Below, piece by piece: positions 39,546-48,208 of a DNA stretch of 64,000 nucleotides. A program made the position numbers and the translations under genes. Below the pieces are notes generated by a model. The model was not told where the DNA came from, did no database searches, and saw nothing but the letters and a program-made list of their open reading frames with translations. This DNA comes from Streptomyces sp. A012304 (GTDB lineage Bacteria > Actinomycetota > Actinomycetes > Streptomycetales > Streptomycetaceae). The stretch spans positions 54,951 through 118,950 of the forward strand of contig NZ_BQUN01000188.1 of assembly GCF_026008495.1 (NCBI RefSeq), read 5' to 3'. Positions within the stretch are counted from its first letter, which is position 1. Each line of letters starts with the position of its first letter.

Positions 39546-41318
39546 TCAGTCCTTGATCTCGCAGATCGCCGCGCCGGACGTGACCGACGCGCCGACCTCG
39601 GCGGACAGGCCCTTGACGGTGCCGGAACGGTGCGCGTTCAGCGGCTGCTCCATCTTCATCGCCTCCAGGACGACGATCAGGTCGCCCTCCTGCACCTCCT
39701 GGCCCTCCTCGACCGCGACCTTGACGATCGTGCCCTGCATCGGGGAGGCGAGGGTGTCGCCGGAGGCCACGGGGCCGGACTTCTTCGCCGCGCGCCGCTT
39801 GGGCTTGGCGCCGGCCGCCAGGCCCGTGCGGGCCAGCGACATGCCGAGGGAGGACGGCAGGGAGACCTCCAGGCGCTTGCCGCCGACCTCGACGACGACC
39901 GTCTCCCGGCCGGGCTCCTCGTCCGTCTCGGTGTCGGCGGGCGCGGTGAAGGGCTTGATCTCGTTGACGAACCCGGTCTCGATCCAGCGGGTGTGGACCG
40001 TGAAGGGGTCGGTGGAGCCGGTCAGCTCGGGGGCGAACGCCGGGTCCCGCACGACCGCGCGGTGGAACGGGATCGCGGTGGCCATGCCCTCGACGGTGAA
40101 CTCGTCGAGCGCCCGGGCGGCGCGCTCCAGCGCCTCCTTGCGGGTACGGCCGGTGACGATCAGCTTGGCCAGCAGGGAGTCCCAGGCCGGGCCGATGACC
40201 GAGCCGGACTCCACGCCCGCGTCCAGGCGGACGCCGGGGCCGGAGGGCGGGTCGAACGTGGTGACCGTTCCGGGCGCGGGCAGGAAGTTGCGGCCCGGGT
40301 CCTCGCCGTTGATGCGGAACTCGAAGGAGTGGCCGCGCAGCACCGGGTCGCCGTAGCCGAGTTCCTCGCCGTCGGCGATGCGGAACATCTCGCGCACCAG
40401 GTCGATGCCGGCGACCTCCTCGGTGACCGGGTGCTCGACCTGGAGGCGGGTGTTGACCTCCAGGAAGGAGATCGTGCCGTCGAGGCCGACGAGGAACTCC
40501 ACGGTGCCGGCGCCGACGTAGCCGGCCTCCTTCAGGATGGCCTTGGAGGCGCGGTACAGCTCGGCGACCTGCTCGTCGGAGAGGAACGGCGCCGGGGCCT
40601 CCTCGACCAGCTTCTGGTGGCGGCGCTGGAGGGAGCAGTCACGGGTGGAGACCACGACCACGTTGCCGTGCTGGTCGGCCAGGCACTGGGTCTCGACGTG
40701 GCGCGGCTTGTCGAGGTAGCGCTCGACGAAGCACTCGCCCCGGCCGAAGGCGGCGACGGCCTCACGGACGGCGGAGTCGTACAGCTCGGGGACCTCTTCG
40801 AGAGTGCGGGCGACCTTCAGGCCGCGCCCGCCGCCGCCGAAGGCCGCCTTGATCGCGATCGGCAGCCCGTGCTCCTCGGCGAAGGCCACGACCTCCTCCG
40901 CGCCGGACACCGGGTCGGGCGTGCCGGCGACCAGCGGCGCGCCGGCACGCTGGGCGATGTGGCGGGCGGCGACCTTGTCACCGAGGTCGCGGATGGCCTG
41001 CGGGGGCGGGCCGATCCAGATCAGTCCGGCGTCGAGGACGGCCTGGGCGAACTCGGCGTTCTCCGAGAGGAAGCCGTAGCCGGGATGGATCGCGTCCGCC
41101 CCGGACTCCCGCGCGGCGTTCAGCACCTTCTCGATGTCGAGGTAGCTGGCGGCCGGGGTGTCACCGCCCAGGGCGAACGCCTCATCCGCGGCGCGGACAT
41201 GCAGAGCGTCCCGGTCCGGGTCGGCGTAGACGGCGACGCTCGCGATGCCGGCATCCCGGCATGCCCGGGCCACACGGACTGCGATTTCGCCACGGTTGGC
41301 GATGAGCACCTTGCGCAC
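39546..41318 (-). CDS. accA2: Acyl-CoA carboxylase alpha subunit (biotin carboxylase + BCCP)
   Basis: 590 aa, same length as S. coelicolor AccA2. Biotin carboxylase domain (residues 1-450: KVLIANRGEIAVRVAR, AAFGGGGRGLKVA, RDCSLQRRHQKLVEEAP, EVNTRLQVEHPVTEEV), a linker, and a C-terminal biotinyl domain with EAMKMEQPL carrying the biotinylated Lys. It carboxylates biotin for acetyl- and propionyl-CoA carboxylases. GTG start with AAGGAGGGAG upstream. The beta and epsilon subunits lie at 43.0-44.9 kb and the biotin ligase at 45 kb. Confidence 0.94.
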   Translation of the reverse strand: MRKVLIANRGEIAVRVARACRDAGIASVAVYADPDRDALHVRAADEAFALGGDTPAASYLDIEKVLNAARESGADAIHPGYGFLSENAEFAQAVLDAGLIWIGPPPQAIRDLGDKVAARHIAQRAGAPLVAGTPDPVSGAEEVVAFAEEHGLPIAIKAAFGGGGRGLKVARTLEEVPELYDSAVREAVAAFGRGECFVERYLDKPRHVETQCLADQHGNVVVVSTRDCSLQRRHQKLVEEAPAPFLSDEQVAELYRASKAILKEAGYVGAGTVEFLVGLDGTISFLEVNTRLQVEHPVTEEVAGIDLVREMFRIADGEELGYGDPVLRGHSFEFRINGEDPGRNFLPAPGTVTTFDPPSGPGVRLDAGVESGSVIGPAWDSLLAKLIVTGRTRKEALERAARALDEFTVEGMATAIPFHRAVVRDPAFAPELTGSTDPFTVHTRWIETGFVNEIKPFTAPADTETDEEPGRETVVVEVGGKRLEVSLPSSLGMSLARTGLAAGAKPKRRAAKKSGPVASGDTLASPMQGTIVKVAVEEGQEVQEGDLIVVLEAMKMEQPLNAHRSGTVKGLSAEVGASVTSGAAICEIKD

Positions 41319-41591
41319 GATTGAGGCTCCCTCCTTGAAACAAGCCGAGTTTAGGGACTGCCGACACGGCTCTTCGACCCGTCCCAAAAGGTGAGCTTGC
41401 CCACACGGAGCGTGATGCGAGGCTCACTCGACCGCGAAATCCCTTGTAGTACCGCCGTACGCAGCACTCCTCCCGGAAACCCTAGCCCTCTACTGTGGCC
41501 AAGGTCTCTGTGAGGGCGTGCTGCGGCCCACTCTGTTTCTTTGTGGAGTCCCTACGAATGGCCCAATGATTCTTTGCCGCGCGCAGAACCC

Positions 41592-41620
41592 TTGTCCCGG
41601 GGTTTACCCGTTAGTAGCGT
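41592..41620 (+). promoter_or_regulatory. Candidate housekeeping promoter
   Basis: TTGTCC and TAGCGT with 17-base spacing, about 70 bases before the membrane-protein start at 41693. The rest of the 370-bp gap (41319-41692) is AT-richer than its surroundings and holds the accA2 promoter on the other strand, but no further gene. Confidence 0.45.
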
Positions 41621-41692
41621 TCGCGATGTCTCGAACGTACTAGGGGTGATCGCAGTCCTGCTCGGGGCTGGGTCGAAGGTGGGTGGATCCCG

Positions 41693-42187
41693 GTGGTGCG
41701 CAGACCGGTGGCGTGCGTGGTGGCGGTCGTGCTGTTCGCCGAGGCGCTCGGCGTCGCGGCGCTGAACTGGTTCCTCGGGATCGTCGTCGACCGCCAGGAC
41801 ATGTCCCTCGCGGGCCTGGACCCGGACATGATGTCGACGTCCTCGAAGGCCGGCGGGATCGTCTTCGGCCTCTACTTCGCCCTGTGCGCCCTGGTCGCCC
41901 TGCTGGCGGGGGTGCGCGACCGGTCGCCGGCCGGCTTCGGCCGCGTCCTGCTGATCAGCGCGGCCGTGGTGCACGGGCTGCTCGGCGCGTTCGTGTGGGG
42001 GCTGGTCGGCTGGAAAGCCTTCCTGTTCATGATGGTCGTGCTGGCGCTGATCGTGCTGCTGCTGATGACCTACGACCGCCGCGAGGAGCCGGGGGCCGCC
42101 ACGCCCCGGGACGACGCCCCGCAGGAGGACGCCCCGGGGGGCGGCGGCCCCGCTCCGGTCACTCCGCCGGCGCCCACAACTCCGTGA
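41693..42187 (+). CDS. Four-helix integral membrane protein, unknown function
   Basis: 164 aa. Four predicted transmembrane helices (ACVVAVVLFAEALGVAALNW; IVFGLYFALCALVALLAGV; VLLISAAVVHGLLGAFVWGL; FLFMMVVLALIVLLLM) and a proline/aspartate-rich cytoplasmic tail. GTG start with AAGGTGG about ten bases upstream. The 3' end overlaps the converging maf gene by 29 bases. Conserved gene context suggests a real gene; no named family. Confidence 0.75.
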   Translation: MVRRPVACVVAVVLFAEALGVAALNWFLGIVVDRQDMSLAGLDPDMMSTSSKAGGIVFGLYFALCALVALLAGVRDRSPAGFGRVLLISAAVVHGLLGAFVWGLVGWKAFLFMMVVLALIVLLLMTYDRREEPGAATPRDDAPQEDAPGGGGPAPVTPPAPTTP

Positions 42188-42776
42188 TGCCGACGCCCAG
42201 CCGGCCCAGCAGCCGCCGCACCAGGGGCAGGCTGATCCCGATCACGTTGCCGTGGTCGCCGTCGATGCCGTCGATGAACGGCGCCGAACGGCCGTCGAGG
42301 GTGAACGCGCCCGCCACGTACAGCGGCTCGCCCGAGGCGACGTAGGCGGCGATCTCCTCGTCCGTCGGCTCACCGAAGCGGACGACCGTGGAGGCGGTCG
42401 CGGAGGCGTACCGCCCGCTGAGCGTGTCGTAGACGCAGTGCCCGGTCTGGAGCGTGCCGGCCCGGCCGCGCATCGCCTTCCAGCGGGCGGTGGCCTCCTC
42501 GGCGTCCGCGGGCTTGCCGAGGGCCTCGCCGTCCAGGTCGAGGACCGAGTCGCAGCCGATCACCAGCGCACCCTTGACCTCGGGTTTCGCGGCCACCACG
42601 GAGGCCTTCGCCTCGGCCAGGGCGAGCGCCAGCTCGGCGGGGGTGGGGGCGGTGACGGCGTCCTCGTCGACGCCGCTCACGATCACCTCGGGGGCCAGCC
42701 CGGCCTGACGCAGCAGGCCCAGCCGGGCGGGGGACTGGGAGGCGAGCACGAGACGGCGGCGCGGCTGATCAGTCAT
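42159..42776 (-). CDS. maf: Maf-family nucleotide pyrophosphatase
   Basis: 205 aa. Hydrolyses non-canonical or modified nucleoside triphosphates and is linked to septation arrest in other bacteria. LVLASQSPARLGLLRQAGL (P-loop-like substrate site), VIGCDSVLDLDGEALGKP and GAFTLDGRSAPFIDGIDGDHGNVIGI are the standard Maf motifs. ATG start. Immediately downstream of the carboxylase epsilon subunit and the MmpB mini-gene on the same strand. Confidence 0.92.
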   Translation of the reverse strand: MTDQPRRRLVLASQSPARLGLLRQAGLAPEVIVSGVDEDAVTAPTPAELALALAEAKASVVAAKPEVKGALVIGCDSVLDLDGEALGKPADAEEATARWKAMRGRAGTLQTGHCVYDTLSGRYASATASTVVRFGEPTDEEIAAYVASGEPLYVAGAFTLDGRSAPFIDGIDGDHGNVIGISLPLVRRLLGRLGVGITELWAPAE

Positions 42777-42816
42777 GCGGTCAGCGTAGCGCCGGCGCCG
42801 GTCCGGGCGGCCGCCG

Positions 42817-42945
42817 TCACCGCAGGCCGATGACGAGCATCGCGATCACCATGGCCAACGCGAGGAAGCAGCCGAGCCGCCTCAGGGTCTCCTGCATCTC
42901 GCGGAGTTCCTTGGGCGGCTCGTTCCTCGGGTCGGACCACAGCAT
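42817..42945 (-). CDS. mmpB: Morphogenic membrane mini-protein MmpB
   Basis: 42 aa. The product starts MLWSDPRNEPPKELREMQ, with a charged amphipathic N-terminus, and has a single transmembrane helix (CFLALAMVIAMLVIGL). This matches my recollection of the MmpB family found in the carboxylase-maf interval of streptomycetes; the homology is from memory, not searched. The ribosome site is weak (GGAAG one base before ATG). Between pccE and maf on the same strand. Confidence 0.72.
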   Translation of the reverse strand: MLWSDPRNEPPKELREMQETLRRLGCFLALAMVIAMLVIGLR

Positions 42946-42980
42946 GCTTCCAGCGTGCGGCCTGCCCGGCGGGGCGCGCC

Positions 42981-42996
42981 TGAGTACGCGTACTCA
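42981..42996. promoter_or_regulatory. Perfect 16-bp palindrome upstream of mmpB
   Basis: TGAGTACGCGTACTCA, fully symmetric, 35 bases before the mmpB ATG and 28 bases after the carboxylase epsilon stop. Length and symmetry suit a dimeric repressor operator. It is related to, but distinct from, the 12-bp nucleoside palindrome. Confidence 0.6.
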
Positions 42997-43024
42997 AGTC
43001 GGTGTGCCGGGCGGGCCGCCGCCC

Positions 43025-43231
43025 TCAGCTCGGCCAGTAGGTGCGGGTCCATGTCGAAGGGCCCGGCTGGGGCAGGCGGGTGCCCGCGATCCTGGCCGGG
43101 TCGGCCCACGCGTCCTTCGCCGTCGGCGCGCCGGGCGGCGTGACGGACGCCGCCGCGGCGCGGGCTCGGACCACCGCCAGGGCGGCGGCGAGCTCCTCCG
43201 GGGTCGGGTTGCCCCGTACGACCTTGATCAC
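43025..43231 (-). CDS. pccE: Acyl-CoA carboxylase epsilon subunit
   Basis: 68 aa, GTG start with AAGGAG upstream. KVVRGNPTPEELAAALAVV is the conserved N-terminal helix region of actinobacterial epsilon subunits, and the C-terminal TRTYWPS tail is typical. It stabilises the alpha-beta complex of propionyl-CoA carboxylase and raises its activity. Follows pccB by nine bases. Confidence 0.88.
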   Translation of the reverse strand: MIKVVRGNPTPEELAAALAVVRARAAAASVTPPGAPTAKDAWADPARIAGTRLPQPGPSTWTRTYWPS

Positions 43232-43240
43232 AGCGGCTCC

Positions 43241-44872
43241 TTACAGGGGGATGTTGCCGTGCTTCTTCGGAGGCAGGGATTCCCGCTTGGTGCGCAGCTG
43301 ACGCAGGCCGCGCACGATGTGGCGGCGGGTGTCGGACGGCATGATCACCGCGTCGACATAGCCGCGCTCGGCCGCGATGTACGGGTTGAGGAGGGTGTCC
43401 TCGTACTCCTGGATCAGCCGGGCGCGGACCGCCTCCACGGGCTCGGGGCTGTCGCCGCTCGCCTCGGCCTCCGCGATGGTGCGGCGGTGCAGGATGTTGA
43501 CGGCGCCCTGCGCGCCCATGACGGCGATCTGGGCGGTGGGCCAGGCGAGGTTGAGGTCGGCGCCCAGGTGCTTGGAGCCCATGACGTCGTACGCGCCGCC
43601 GAAGGCCTTGCGGGTGATGACGGTGATCAGCGGGACGGTGGCCTCGGCGTAGGCGTAGATCAGCTTGGCGCCGCGGCGGATGATGCCGTCGTGCTCCTGG
43701 TCGACGCCGGGCAGGAAGCCCGGGACGTCGACGAAGGTGATCACCGGGACGTTGAAGGCGTCGCACGTGCGCACGAAACGCGCGGCCTTCTCGCTCGCCT
43801 TGATGTCCAGGCAGCCGGCGAACTGCATCGGCTGGTTGGCGACGATGCCCACCGGGCGGCCCTCGACCCGGCCGAAGCCGGTGAGGATGTTCGGCGCGAA
43901 CAGCGGCTGCGTCTCGAAGAACTCGGCGTCGTCCAGCACGTGTTCGATCACCGTGTGCATGTCGTACGGCTGGTTCGCGCTGTCCGGGACCAGCGTGTCC
44001 AGCTCCAGGTCCTCGTCGGTGACGGACAGGTCCGCCTCCTCCGGGAACGCCGGGGGCTCGCTGAGGTTGTTCGACGGCAGGTAGCTCAGCAGCTGCTTGA
44101 CGTACTCGATGGCGTCCTTCTCGTCACCCGCCATGTGGTGCGCCACGCCGGAGGCGGAGTTGTGGGTGCGGGCGCCGCCCAGCTCCTCGAAGCCGACGTC
44201 CTCGCCGGTGACCGTCTTGATGACGTCCGGGCCGGTGATGAACATGTGCGAGGTCTGGTCGACCATCACCGTGAAGTCGGTGATCGCGGGGGAGTAGACC
44301 GCGCCGCCCGCGCACGGGCCGACGACGAGCGAGATCTGCGGGACGACACCGGAGGCGTGCGTGTTGCGGCGGAAGATCTCCCCGTACGCGCCCAGCGAGG
44401 CCACGCCCTCCTGGATGCGGGCGCCGCCGGAGTCGTTGATGCCGATGACCGGGCAGCCCGTCTTCAGCGCGAAGTCCATCACCTTGACGATCTTCTGGCC
44501 GTAGACCTCGCCGAGGGCTCCGCCGAAGACGGTGAAGTCCTGCGAGAAGACGGCGACCGGCCGCCCGTCGACGGTGCCGTACCCGGTCACGACGCCGTCT
44601 CCGTACGGCCGGTTCTGCTCCAGACCGAAATTGGTGGAGCGGTGGCGGGCGAACTCGTCCAGCTCGACGAAGGAGTCCTCGTCGAGCAGCAGCTCGATCC
44701 GCTCACGGGCCGTCAACTTGCCCTTGGCGTGCTGCTTCTCGACGGCACGTGCGGAGCCGGCGTGCGTCGCCTCCTGGACACGGCGCTGGAGATCCGCGAG
44801 CTTGCCCGCGGTCGTGTGGATGTCGATCCCTGGGGACTCTTGGATCTCGCGGCGCTCTTCCGGCTCGGACAT
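43241..44872 (-). CDS. pccB: Propionyl-CoA carboxylase beta subunit (carboxyltransferase)
   Basis: 543 aa. Two crotonase-like carboxyltransferase halves: GINDSGGARIQEGVASL and CAGGAVYSP in the first, VDVPGFLPGVDQEHDGIIRRGAKLIYAYAEATVPL and TRKAFGGAYDVMGSKH in the second. The Asp of GGAYDVMGS corresponds to Asp422 in S. coelicolor PccB, which favours propionyl-CoA over acetyl-CoA. Makes methylmalonyl-CoA, an extender for polyketides and a substrate of the mutase at 0.1 kb. ATG with AGGGAG upstream. Confidence 0.94.
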   Translation of the reverse strand: MSEPEERREIQESPGIDIHTTAGKLADLQRRVQEATHAGSARAVEKQHAKGKLTARERIELLLDEDSFVELDEFARHRSTNFGLEQNRPYGDGVVTGYGTVDGRPVAVFSQDFTVFGGALGEVYGQKIVKVMDFALKTGCPVIGINDSGGARIQEGVASLGAYGEIFRRNTHASGVVPQISLVVGPCAGGAVYSPAITDFTVMVDQTSHMFITGPDVIKTVTGEDVGFEELGGARTHNSASGVAHHMAGDEKDAIEYVKQLLSYLPSNNLSEPPAFPEEADLSVTDEDLELDTLVPDSANQPYDMHTVIEHVLDDAEFFETQPLFAPNILTGFGRVEGRPVGIVANQPMQFAGCLDIKASEKAARFVRTCDAFNVPVITFVDVPGFLPGVDQEHDGIIRRGAKLIYAYAEATVPLITVITRKAFGGAYDVMGSKHLGADLNLAWPTAQIAVMGAQGAVNILHRRTIAEAEASGDSPEPVEAVRARLIQEYEDTLLNPYIAAERGYVDAVIMPSDTRRHIVRGLRQLRTKRESLPPKKHGNIPL

Positions 44873-44982
44873 CGGGATGCGGCTCCCTGCCTGCTCAAAA
44901 GGGGGGACGGTTACTCATCCGTAGCGTAGTGCTGTGCCTCACGATCGGCAGTGCGGCGTTTACCACACCTAGGGTGGCTTGC

Positions 44983-45843
44983 ATGACGCCGCGAGATGCA
45001 TCAGACGCCCATCGCTGGTCCGACCTGGACCGTCCGCCCCTCAACGCCGCCGCGCTGCGGCGTGGGCTCGTCCGGGAGGGCGGGCTGTGGTCCGACGTGT
45101 CGGTCGTGCCACGCACCGGCTCCACCAACTCGGACCTGGTGGCCCTCGCGGTCGCGGGCAAGGCGGCGGAGGGGGCCGTCCTCGTCGCCGAGGAGCAGAC
45201 CGCGGGGCGCGGCCGGCTGGACCGCCAGTGGTCCGCGCCGCCCCGCTCGGGCCTGTTCTTCTCCGTCCTGCTGCGCCCCGCGGAGGTCCCGGTGGAGCGC
45301 TGGGGCTGGCTGCCGCTGCTGACGGGCGTCGCGGTGGCCACCGGGCTGTCCCGCGCGGCCGGCGTGGACACGGCACTCAAATGGCCCAACGACCTGCTGG
45401 TGACCGTCGGCGGCGAGGAACGCAAGGCCGGCGGCATCCTGGCGGAGCGGGCCGGCCCGGACGGCGTCGTCATCGGCGTCGGCGTCAACGTCACCCTCCG
45501 GACGGACGAACTGCCCGTGCCCCAGGCGGGGTCGCTGGCGCTGGCCGGCGCGGTGAGCACGGACCGCGACCCGCTGCTGAGGGCCGTGCTGCGCTCGCTG
45601 GAGGACTGGTACGGCCGCTGGCGCGCGGCGGGCGGTGACCCGGCCGCCTGCGGGCTCCAGGAGACCTACGCGGCGGGCTGCGCGACCCTCGGCCGCGAGG
45701 TCCGCGCCGAACTGCCGGGCGACCGCTCCCTCACCGGCGAGGCCGTCGCGGTCGACGGCGACGGCCGACTCGTCATCGCCACGGAAGAGGGCGTCCAGCA
45801 GCCGGTGGGCGCCGGCGACATCATCCACCTGCACCGCCAGTGA
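44983..45843 (+). CDS. birA: Biotin-[acetyl-CoA-carboxylase] ligase
   Basis: 286 aa, catalytic type without an N-terminal HTH, so not a repressor. Visible motifs: TGSTNSDLV, GRGRLDRQWSAP (biotinyl-5'-AMP loop), LKWPNDLLV, RKAGGILAE and GVGVNV. It attaches biotin to the Lys in EAMKM of the carboxylase alpha subunit. Start ATG lies seven bases after TAGGGT with no Shine-Dalgarno, so leaderless. Divergent from pccB. Confidence 0.93.
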   Translation: MTPRDASDAHRWSDLDRPPLNAAALRRGLVREGGLWSDVSVVPRTGSTNSDLVALAVAGKAAEGAVLVAEEQTAGRGRLDRQWSAPPRSGLFFSVLLRPAEVPVERWGWLPLLTGVAVATGLSRAAGVDTALKWPNDLLVTVGGEERKAGGILAERAGPDGVVIGVGVNVTLRTDELPVPQAGSLALAGAVSTDRDPLLRAVLRSLEDWYGRWRAAGGDPAACGLQETYAAGCATLGREVRAELPGDRSLTGEAVAVDGDGRLVIATEEGVQQPVGAGDIIHLHRQ

Positions 45844-45924
45844 CCCACCGACGGGACCGGTCCGCACCGGGGTCGGGCGTCTCCTGCGGCGGGGGTGGCT
45901 CGACGGCGGGGCCGGCCTGCGCCC

Positions 45925-45972
45925 ACCCAGGGGCGCGGGAACTGCGCGATCGGCCGCCGACGGCCCGCGGCC
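45925..45972. repeat. Dispersed Streptomyces intergenic repeat
   Basis: The stretch containing AGGGGCGCGGGAACTGCGCG followed by a CGGCC-N-CGACGGCCCGC pattern resembles a short repeat that I recall being scattered through Streptomyces genomes. It occupies the 336-bp gap between birA and the cyclase gene, which holds no gene. A TAGAGT -10-like element lies at 46127. Confidence 0.5.
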
Positions 45973-46179
45973 GGGCGTGAAGGATCAGTCCCCACCTGGA
46001 ACCGCGGCGGGAGCCCAGGGAGGCGCGGCTCCCCGGGGCGCGTCGACGGACCGCCGGCGCCGAGGAGGCGCCGCACCCCCCACCCCCCGGCTCGACCTGA
46101 CGGAGTGAGCTGGCGCACACCTGCCGTAGAGTTGAGGCCGGTCGATACCTGACCGCGGTAGATCGGAAGGGCAGCAGGC

Positions 46180-47340
46180 GTGACCGTCGACGACACGGGC
46201 TCCGGCGCGGGCGCGGACGGCCGGGTGGACCCTCTCCCGCGCTCGACCTCGATCGAGCGGGAGGACCCCCACGCCGCCGACACCGGCGACGACCCGCTCG
46301 CCCTGCGTCTCGAACAGCTGATTCTGGGCGCCGAGCGGCGCTACACCCCCTTCCAGGCGGCCCGCAGCGCCGGTGTCTCCATGGAGCTGGCGTCCCGCTT
46401 CTGGCGGGCGATGGGCTTCGCCGACATAGGCCAGGCGAAGGCGCTCACCGAGGCCGACGTACTCGCGCTGCGCCGGCTCGCCGGTCTGGTCGAGGCGGGC
46501 CTGCTGAGCGAGGCCATGGCGGTGCAGGTGGCCCGTTCCACCGGGCAGACCACCGCCCGGTTGGCCGAGTGGCAGATCGACTCCTTCCTGGAGGGGCTGA
46601 CCGAGCCGCCCGAGCCGGGCATGACCCGCACCGAGGTCACCTACCCCATCGTCGAGCTGCTCCTGCCCGAGCTGGAGGAGTTCCTGGTCTACGTGTGGCG
46701 CCGGCAGCTCGCCGCCTCCGCCGGCCGGGTCGTGCAGGCCGCCGACGACGAGGAGATGGTCGACCGGCGGCTGGCGGTCGGCTTCGCCGACCTGGTCGGA
46801 TTCACCCGGCTGACCCGCCGGATGGAGGAGGAGGAGCTCGGCGAACTCGTCGAGGCCTTCGAGACCACCGCCGCCGACCTGGTCGCCGCGCGCGGCGGAC
46901 GGCTCATCAAGACCCTCGGCGACGAGGTGCTCTACGCCGCCGACGACGCCGGTGTCGCCGCCGACATCGCGCTGCGGCTCGTCGAGACGATGAGCAACGA
47001 CGAGACGATGCCGGAGCTGCGCGTCGGCATGGCGTTCGGCACGGTCACCACCCGGATGGGTGATGTCTTCGGCACGACCGTCAACCTGGCCTCCCGCCTG
47101 ACGTCGATAGCGCCCCGGGACGCCGTCCTCGTCGACAGCGCCTTCGCGGAGGAACTGATCCGTACCGGTGAGGCCCCGGCCTCGGAGGCGGAGGCCGCCG
47201 AGGAGGCGGCCGCGGCGGAGAAGGAGGGCGAGGAACCGCCGTCCTACCGTCTCGCGCTCCAGCCGATGTGGCAGCGGCCGGTGCGCGGGCTCGGCGTGGT
47301 GGAGCCGTGGCTCCTGACCCGGCGCGGCGGCGGAGTGTGA
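46180..47340 (+). CDS. cya: Adenylate cyclase (class III)
   Basis: 386 aa. N-terminal 180 residues form the helical regulatory domain seen in Rv1264-type cyclases (AERRYTPFQAARSAGVSMELASRFWRAMGF). The catalytic domain starts near residue 200: VGFADLVGFTRLTRRM (metal Asp), LIKTLGDEVLYA (second metal Asp), GTTVNLASRLTS (transition-state Asn/Arg). Makes cAMP, which controls germination and development in S. coelicolor. An acidic Glu/Ala insert near residue 340. GTG with GGAAGG upstream. Confidence 0.93.
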   Translation: MTVDDTGSGAGADGRVDPLPRSTSIEREDPHAADTGDDPLALRLEQLILGAERRYTPFQAARSAGVSMELASRFWRAMGFADIGQAKALTEADVLALRRLAGLVEAGLLSEAMAVQVARSTGQTTARLAEWQIDSFLEGLTEPPEPGMTRTEVTYPIVELLLPELEEFLVYVWRRQLAASAGRVVQAADDEEMVDRRLAVGFADLVGFTRLTRRMEEEELGELVEAFETTAADLVAARGGRLIKTLGDEVLYAADDAGVAADIALRLVETMSNDETMPELRVGMAFGTVTTRMGDVFGTTVNLASRLTSIAPRDAVLVDSAFAEELIRTGEAPASEAEAAEEAAAAEKEGEEPPSYRLALQPMWQRPVRGLGVVEPWLLTRRGGGV

Positions 47341-47349
47341 GTCGCCCGT

Positions 47350-47994
47350 TCAGCGCTGGGGCGCGCTGAGCGGGTCGACGCAGAGGCCGACGACCGGGAC
47401 GCACAGACCGGGGTGGTCCGGCGCCGGGCCGGGAGCGGCCGTGCCCGGGGCGGGGGCCGGGGGCCCGGGCGGCGCGGGCGGTCGCGGGGCGGTTCTCGCG
47501 GGCGCGGAAGCCGGAGCCGGGGGCCGCGCCGGGCTGCGCGGGGCGTAGAGGCCGCTGGGCGTGAGCACGGGCGAGGTCGGAGAGAACGTGGGCGCCGTCG
47601 CCGGGGTCGGGCCCGGTGTGGGGCTCGCGCTCGGGGTGCCCAGGGGGGCCGTCGCGTGCGGAGCCGGCACGGTGGCCGCCGCGGGGGTCGCCCGGTCGGT
47701 GTCCGTAGCGGCGGCCGTGCCGAGGGGCTCGGGGTACGGCCCGGCCTCCGCGGTCCCGGAACCGCCCACGCCCGGGTCGGAGGCAGCCAGTCGTACGAGG
47801 CTCAGCGCGCCGGCCACCAGCGCGAGGCCGACCGCGGCGAACAGGGCCTTGCGGGGGCGCGGGCGGCGATGCCTGCCGCGGGCGCGCGGTGCCCATGGAC
47901 GGGCCGGCTCGGCCGGACCCGCGCCGCCCGACTCGCCGTGTCCCGTGTGCTCCGCGACGGTCGCGGACGGCGTCCTCACCGGTGTAGTCGTCAT
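47350..47994 (-). CDS. Pro/Ala/Thr-rich membrane-anchored protein
   Basis: 214 aa. Cytoplasmic basic N-terminus (RARGRHRRPRPRK), one transmembrane helix (ALFAAVGLALVAGALSLVRL), then a long extracellular segment of Pro, Ala, Thr and Ser likely spanning the cell wall. Ends in a Cys pair (GLCVPVVGLCVDPL), perhaps a disulfide loop. No domain recognised. It converges with cya, nine bases apart. Confidence 0.65.
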   Translation of the reverse strand: MTTTPVRTPSATVAEHTGHGESGGAGPAEPARPWAPRARGRHRRPRPRKALFAAVGLALVAGALSLVRLAASDPGVGGSGTAEAGPYPEPLGTAAATDTDRATPAAATVPAPHATAPLGTPSASPTPGPTPATAPTFSPTSPVLTPSGLYAPRSPARPPAPASAPARTAPRPPAPPGPPAPAPGTAAPGPAPDHPGLCVPVVGLCVDPLSAPQR

Positions 47995-48208
47995 GGCCTT
48001 CTTTCCCCGATGCGTGCGCGCCCCCGATACGCCGTGGCGCACGCACGTTATGCGCTCCCCTGGGCGGTGCGGGAGGAGTCGGGCGAGATGTCACTCGAAC
48101 GGGTGGTCGGGCCCGAGATGTCGCATCCGGTCCGCCCTTTCGCCGGCGGGGCGCGGCTGCGATGATCGGCGGGCGAGAGTTGTTAACCCGCGTTAACCGG
48201 AGGGTGTC

